A stretch of DNA of 64,000 nucleotides from Sorangium cellulosum So0157-2 (GTDB lineage: Bacteria; Myxococcota_A; Polyangia; Polyangiales; Polyangiaceae): positions 3,734,001 through 3,798,000 of the forward strand of contig NC_021658.1 of the NCBI RefSeq assembly GCF_000418325.1. Reading direction: 5' to 3'. Position numbers and translations under genes: made by a program. Positions 61,604-64,000 of the stretch are shown here, one piece after another. The notes beneath the pieces were generated by a model. The model was not told where the DNA came from and made no database searches. It saw only the letters and a program-made list of their open reading frames with translations. Position 1 is the stretch's first letter. Every line of letters starts with the position of its first letter.

Positions 61604-64000
61604 CTACCCCGCGAGCTGCCCGTACCCCGCCCGGAGCTTCGCGAACCGCGGGCGCCAGGCCCTGCTCTCGGCGAGCAGCGGCGCGATGCGCGCGAGCAGC
61701 AGCGCCACGTCCTCGGGCCGGCCGGCGTCGAGCAGGGCCCGCGCGCGCCAGTAGAGCAGCTCGACCCGCTGGTCGGCGCTCAGGCCGCTTCCGACCTCGC
61801 CCGAGGGCTCGCCCTCCTCGCGGAACGCCGCCCGCGTGCGCGCGCTCTCCATGCTGTTCCTCGGGTCCTTCACGGCGAGCTGCATCACGCCGAGCAGCGC
61901 CTGCGCATAGGGCGGCAGGTCCGCGACCGCGCCCTGCGCCCGGAGCCACCGGAGCTGCCGGCTCGCGTCCGCGTGCTCGTCGCGCATCGCGTGGATCCGC
62001 GCGAGCAGGAGCGCGCTGCTGTAGACCGGCCGGTCCTTGAACTGCTCGTCCAGCGAGCGCACCTGCCGCACGAGCGGCAGCGCCTCGTCCTCGCGCCCCC
62101 AGAGGTAGAGCTGCTCCGCCAGCTTGATCGTCGCCTCGCGCTCCGCCCAGGCGTTGGCCTCCTCACGGGCGAGCTGGACCGCGCGCCTGAGGTCGGCGAT
62201 CCCGCGATCCGGCGCGTCGAGCGCCGGCCAGAGCTCCGCGCGCCGGACCAGCGCCGCGCCGAGGTGGACCCGGTCGCCCCGCGCCTCGCAGGCGCGCACG
62301 GCCTCGTCGAAGCGCTGCTCCGCCTCGTCGAGGTGGCCGCACCGCACGAGCACGCACGCGAGCAGCGTCAGCCCGATCACGTGCGTGTCGTGGTCGGCCT
62401 CGCGCACCCGCTCCACGCCGAGCGTCAGCCGCTCCAGGGCGTCCTCCAGGTTGCCCTTGCGGTACGACGAGCGGCCGGCCGCGACCTCGAAGCGCGCGGC
62501 GAGCCCGGCGTCGGCGTGACCCTCGCGGACGTCGAGCAGCGGGATCACCTCCTCGACCCGCGCCGCCGACTCCTCCCAGGCGCCGGCCCAGTCGAGCGCG
62601 GTCGCCTCCTCGAGCAGCGCCTCCGCGATCATCCGCGGGTCCTTCATGGTGCGGGCGAGCGCGCCCGCCGAGCGCAGATCGTCGAGCGCCTCGCCGGTGC
62701 GCAGGACGCGGTAGCGCACGCGCGCGCGGCCGAGCAGCGCGAGGTACCGCTGGCGCTGGTCGTCGCCGTCGGCCCAGAGGAGCGCGGACGAGTAGTGGCC
62801 CTCCGCCACGGCGTTGTTGTGCCGGTCGCGGTGCATGTCGCCGAGGAGCAGGTAGGCGTGCGCCGCGCGGGCGCGCGCGCCCGCGGCCGCGGCGTGCCGC
62901 GCGATCGGCTCGAGCAGGTCCGGCGCCCTCGGCTGGCCCTCGGCCAGGCGCTCCCAGACGGCGAGCGCGTGCCGGTGCATCCCCGCGCGCTGCTCCTCGG
63001 TGAGCAGCGCGTAGATCGCCTCCTGCAAGAGCGCGCTCCGGAAGGCGTAGCGGGCGCCCCCGCGCGGGGGGCCCTCGCGCGCGGCGTCCTGCGCGCCGCG
63101 GGGGACGAGGATCCCCCGCGCGGCGAGCGCGCGCAGGCCGCTCGGGACGTCGATGCCGTCGCCGCGCGCGGCCGCCGCGCCCTCGCCCTCGCCCTCGCCC
63201 TCGAGCTCGAGCGCCCGCTGCACGCCCGCGGCCACGTCCTCCGAGAGCTCGAACCCGAGCACGGCGCAGAGCCTCGCGCTCGCGCCGAGCTCCGGCGGGA
63301 GCGCCTCGAGCTGCCGCGCCGCGAACCACTGCCACGCGACCGACGGCGGGAGCTTGTCGAGCTCGGCGGTCGCGAGCTGGTAGCTGCTCGACCGCGCGCG
63401 CAGCCGCACGAGGCCCGCGCGCTTGATCGCCCGGGTGAGCTCCACGAGGCAGCGGGGGTTGTAGCCGGCCCACGCGCAGAGGCGGCGGAGGGCGGCGCTG
63501 GGCGGGTGCTCCGCGGGCCGGAGGAGCTCGGCGCAGAGGAGGAGCCCGGCGGCGTCGTCGAGCGGCGAGAGCGCGACCCGGTCGCGCGCGTGGTCGCGGG
63601 CGCTCAGCGCGTGGCGCCGCGCCGCGAGCTCCGGCGCGCCGGCGAGGAGCACCCAGAGCGGGAGATCCGCCTCGCGCCGCGTCGCCAGGTCGAGCGCGTC
63701 GAGCGCGGCGCCGTCGGCGAGGTGCGCGTCGTCGACGATCACGACGACGGGGCGCTCCGCCGCCCGGCGGCGCAGCCCCTCGGCGATCGCGCGGATCACG
63801 CTGCCGCGGCGCGCCGGCGGCGGTTCTTCCGCGAGGCGCGCGCCGTCGGGCCAGCCGAGGAAGGCGGCCACGGCGGGCCACACGTCGCCGCCGAGCGCCT
63901 CGCCGAGCCGCTCGACGCAGAGCGCGCGCGGATCGCGGGGCGCGGCGAGCGCGCCGCCCTCCGCGCCGAGCACCCCGGCGAGCAGGGCGGCCGCGGCCTG
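61604..64000 (-). CDS. AAA-type ATPase/TPR regulatory protein, N-terminus outside window
   Basis: The frame is open to the right edge (reading 'AALLAGVLGAEGGALAAPRD' there), so the protein is partial; ~798 residues are visible. The first part carries the Walker B of a STAND/AAA-type ATPase ('ERPVVVIVDDAHLADGAALD') and the following 'LPLWVLLAGAPE'. The Walker A lies outside. From ~residue 350 there are TPR-like helical repeats ('RALLGRARVRYRVL'-type, 'LYLWGREDEALPLVRQVRSL'). This architecture is usual for the C-terminal half of large Ser/Thr kinases or LuxR/MalT-like regulators in myxobacteria; which one cannot be decided here. It converges on the preceding plus-strand gene with a 9-bp gap. 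Confidence 0.75.
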   Translation of the reverse strand, partial: QAAAALLAGVLGAEGGALAAPRDPRALCVERLGEALGGDVWPAVAAFLGWPDGARLAEEPPPARRGSVIRAIAEGLRRRAAERPVVVIVDDAHLADGAALDALDLATRREADLPLWVLLAGAPELAARRHALSARDHARDRVALSPLDDAAGLLLCAELLRPAEHPPSAALRRLCAWAGYNPRCLVELTRAIKRAGLVRLRARSSSYQLATAELDKLPPSVAWQWFAARQLEALPPELGASARLCAVLGFELSEDVAAGVQRALELEGEGEGEGAAAARGDGIDVPSGLRALAARGILVPRGAQDAAREGPPRGGARYAFRSALLQEAIYALLTEEQRAGMHRHALAVWERLAEGQPRAPDLLEPIARHAAAAGARARAAHAYLLLGDMHRDRHNNAVAEGHYSSALLWADGDDQRQRYLALLGRARVRYRVLRTGEALDDLRSAGALARTMKDPRMIAEALLEEATALDWAGAWEESAARVEEVIPLLDVREGHADAGLAARFEVAAGRSSYRKGNLEDALERLTLGVERVREADHDTHVIGLTLLACVLVRCGHLDEAEQRFDEAVRACEARGDRVHLGAALVRRAELWPALDAPDRGIADLRRAVQLAREEANAWAEREATIKLAEQLYLWGREDEALPLVRQVRSLDEQFKDRPVYSSALLLARIHAMRDEHADASRQLRWLRAQGAVADLPPYAQALLGVMQLAVKDPRNSMESARTRAAFREEGEPSGEVGSGLSADQRVELLYWRARALLDAGRPEDVALLLARIAPLLAESRAWRPRFAKLRAGYGQLAG

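Overview
The window is about 70% or more GC and looks like the genome of a large-genome myxobacterium, most probably Sorangium or a close relative. This is inferred from the gene style: Ser/Thr kinases, hybrid two-component proteins, PEGA proteins, secreted lipoproteins with Gly/Ala/Pro/Ser-rich linkers, a myxobacterial Cys-rich motif, and many decayed IS elements. No rRNA, tRNA or CRISPR array was seen.

Layout. 1-6.5 kb: a TetR-type regulator, two secreted esterases (a poly-hydroxybutyrate depolymerase/feruloyl-esterase-like lipoprotein and an SGNH/GDSL lipoprotein), IS91-type debris with a 35-bp tandem repeat, a membrane protein of unknown role and a 5'-damaged CAP/SCP-like protein. 6.5-13 kb: an IS graveyard with IS91, IS21 (istA/istB), IS701 and IS66 fragments, dispersed repeats, an orphan STAS fragment, and two small secreted Cys-containing proteins that look intact. 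13-18 kb: a disordered Ala/Pro/Arg-rich protein and a 1114-aa secreted beta-propeller lipoprotein with a poly-Glu linker. 18.6-21.1 kb: a soluble histidine kinase coupled by ATGA to a response regulator whose output domain is a PD-(D/E)XK nuclease-like fold. I consider this the most unusual system here. 21.4-28.5 kb: a GH43 beta-xylosidase, a receiver-histidine kinase, a Ser/Thr kinase-receiver fusion, a metal-dependent hydrolase with a palindromic operator-like site, and a hypothetical protein. A precise 42-bp palindromic tandem array follows.

29-44.4 kb: a long co-directional cluster. It runs Ser/Thr kinase, small protein, sigma-70 factor, membrane protein with Pro/Ala repeats, PEGA protein, Gly-rich lipoprotein, small membrane protein, PP2C phosphatase, VgrG with a C-terminal PD-(D/E)XK nuclease domain, and a DUF3396-type immunity protein. 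The lipoprotein/membrane protein/PP2C block is repeated almost verbatim (41.2-43.85 kb). In the second copy a deletion fuses the first codons of vgrG to the last ~85 codons of the immunity gene, and a third lipoprotein start follows. The arrangement looks like an amplified and eroding type VI effector island with kinase/phosphatase control genes built in.

44.4-64 kb: NUDIX hydrolase, a conserved hypothetical, PhzF-like isomerase, methyltransferase, lipoproteins including a SIMPL protein, a pseudokinase with a C-terminal propeller-like region, an HpaB-type flavin monooxygenase, and a three-gene partner-switching operon (HATPase, STAS-like protein, and a SpoIIE phosphatase fused to a LacI-type sugar-binding domain). 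A DNRLRE/cytochrome c/sorbosone-dehydrogenase fusion and the C-terminal part of an AAA-TPR regulator running off the right edge close the window.
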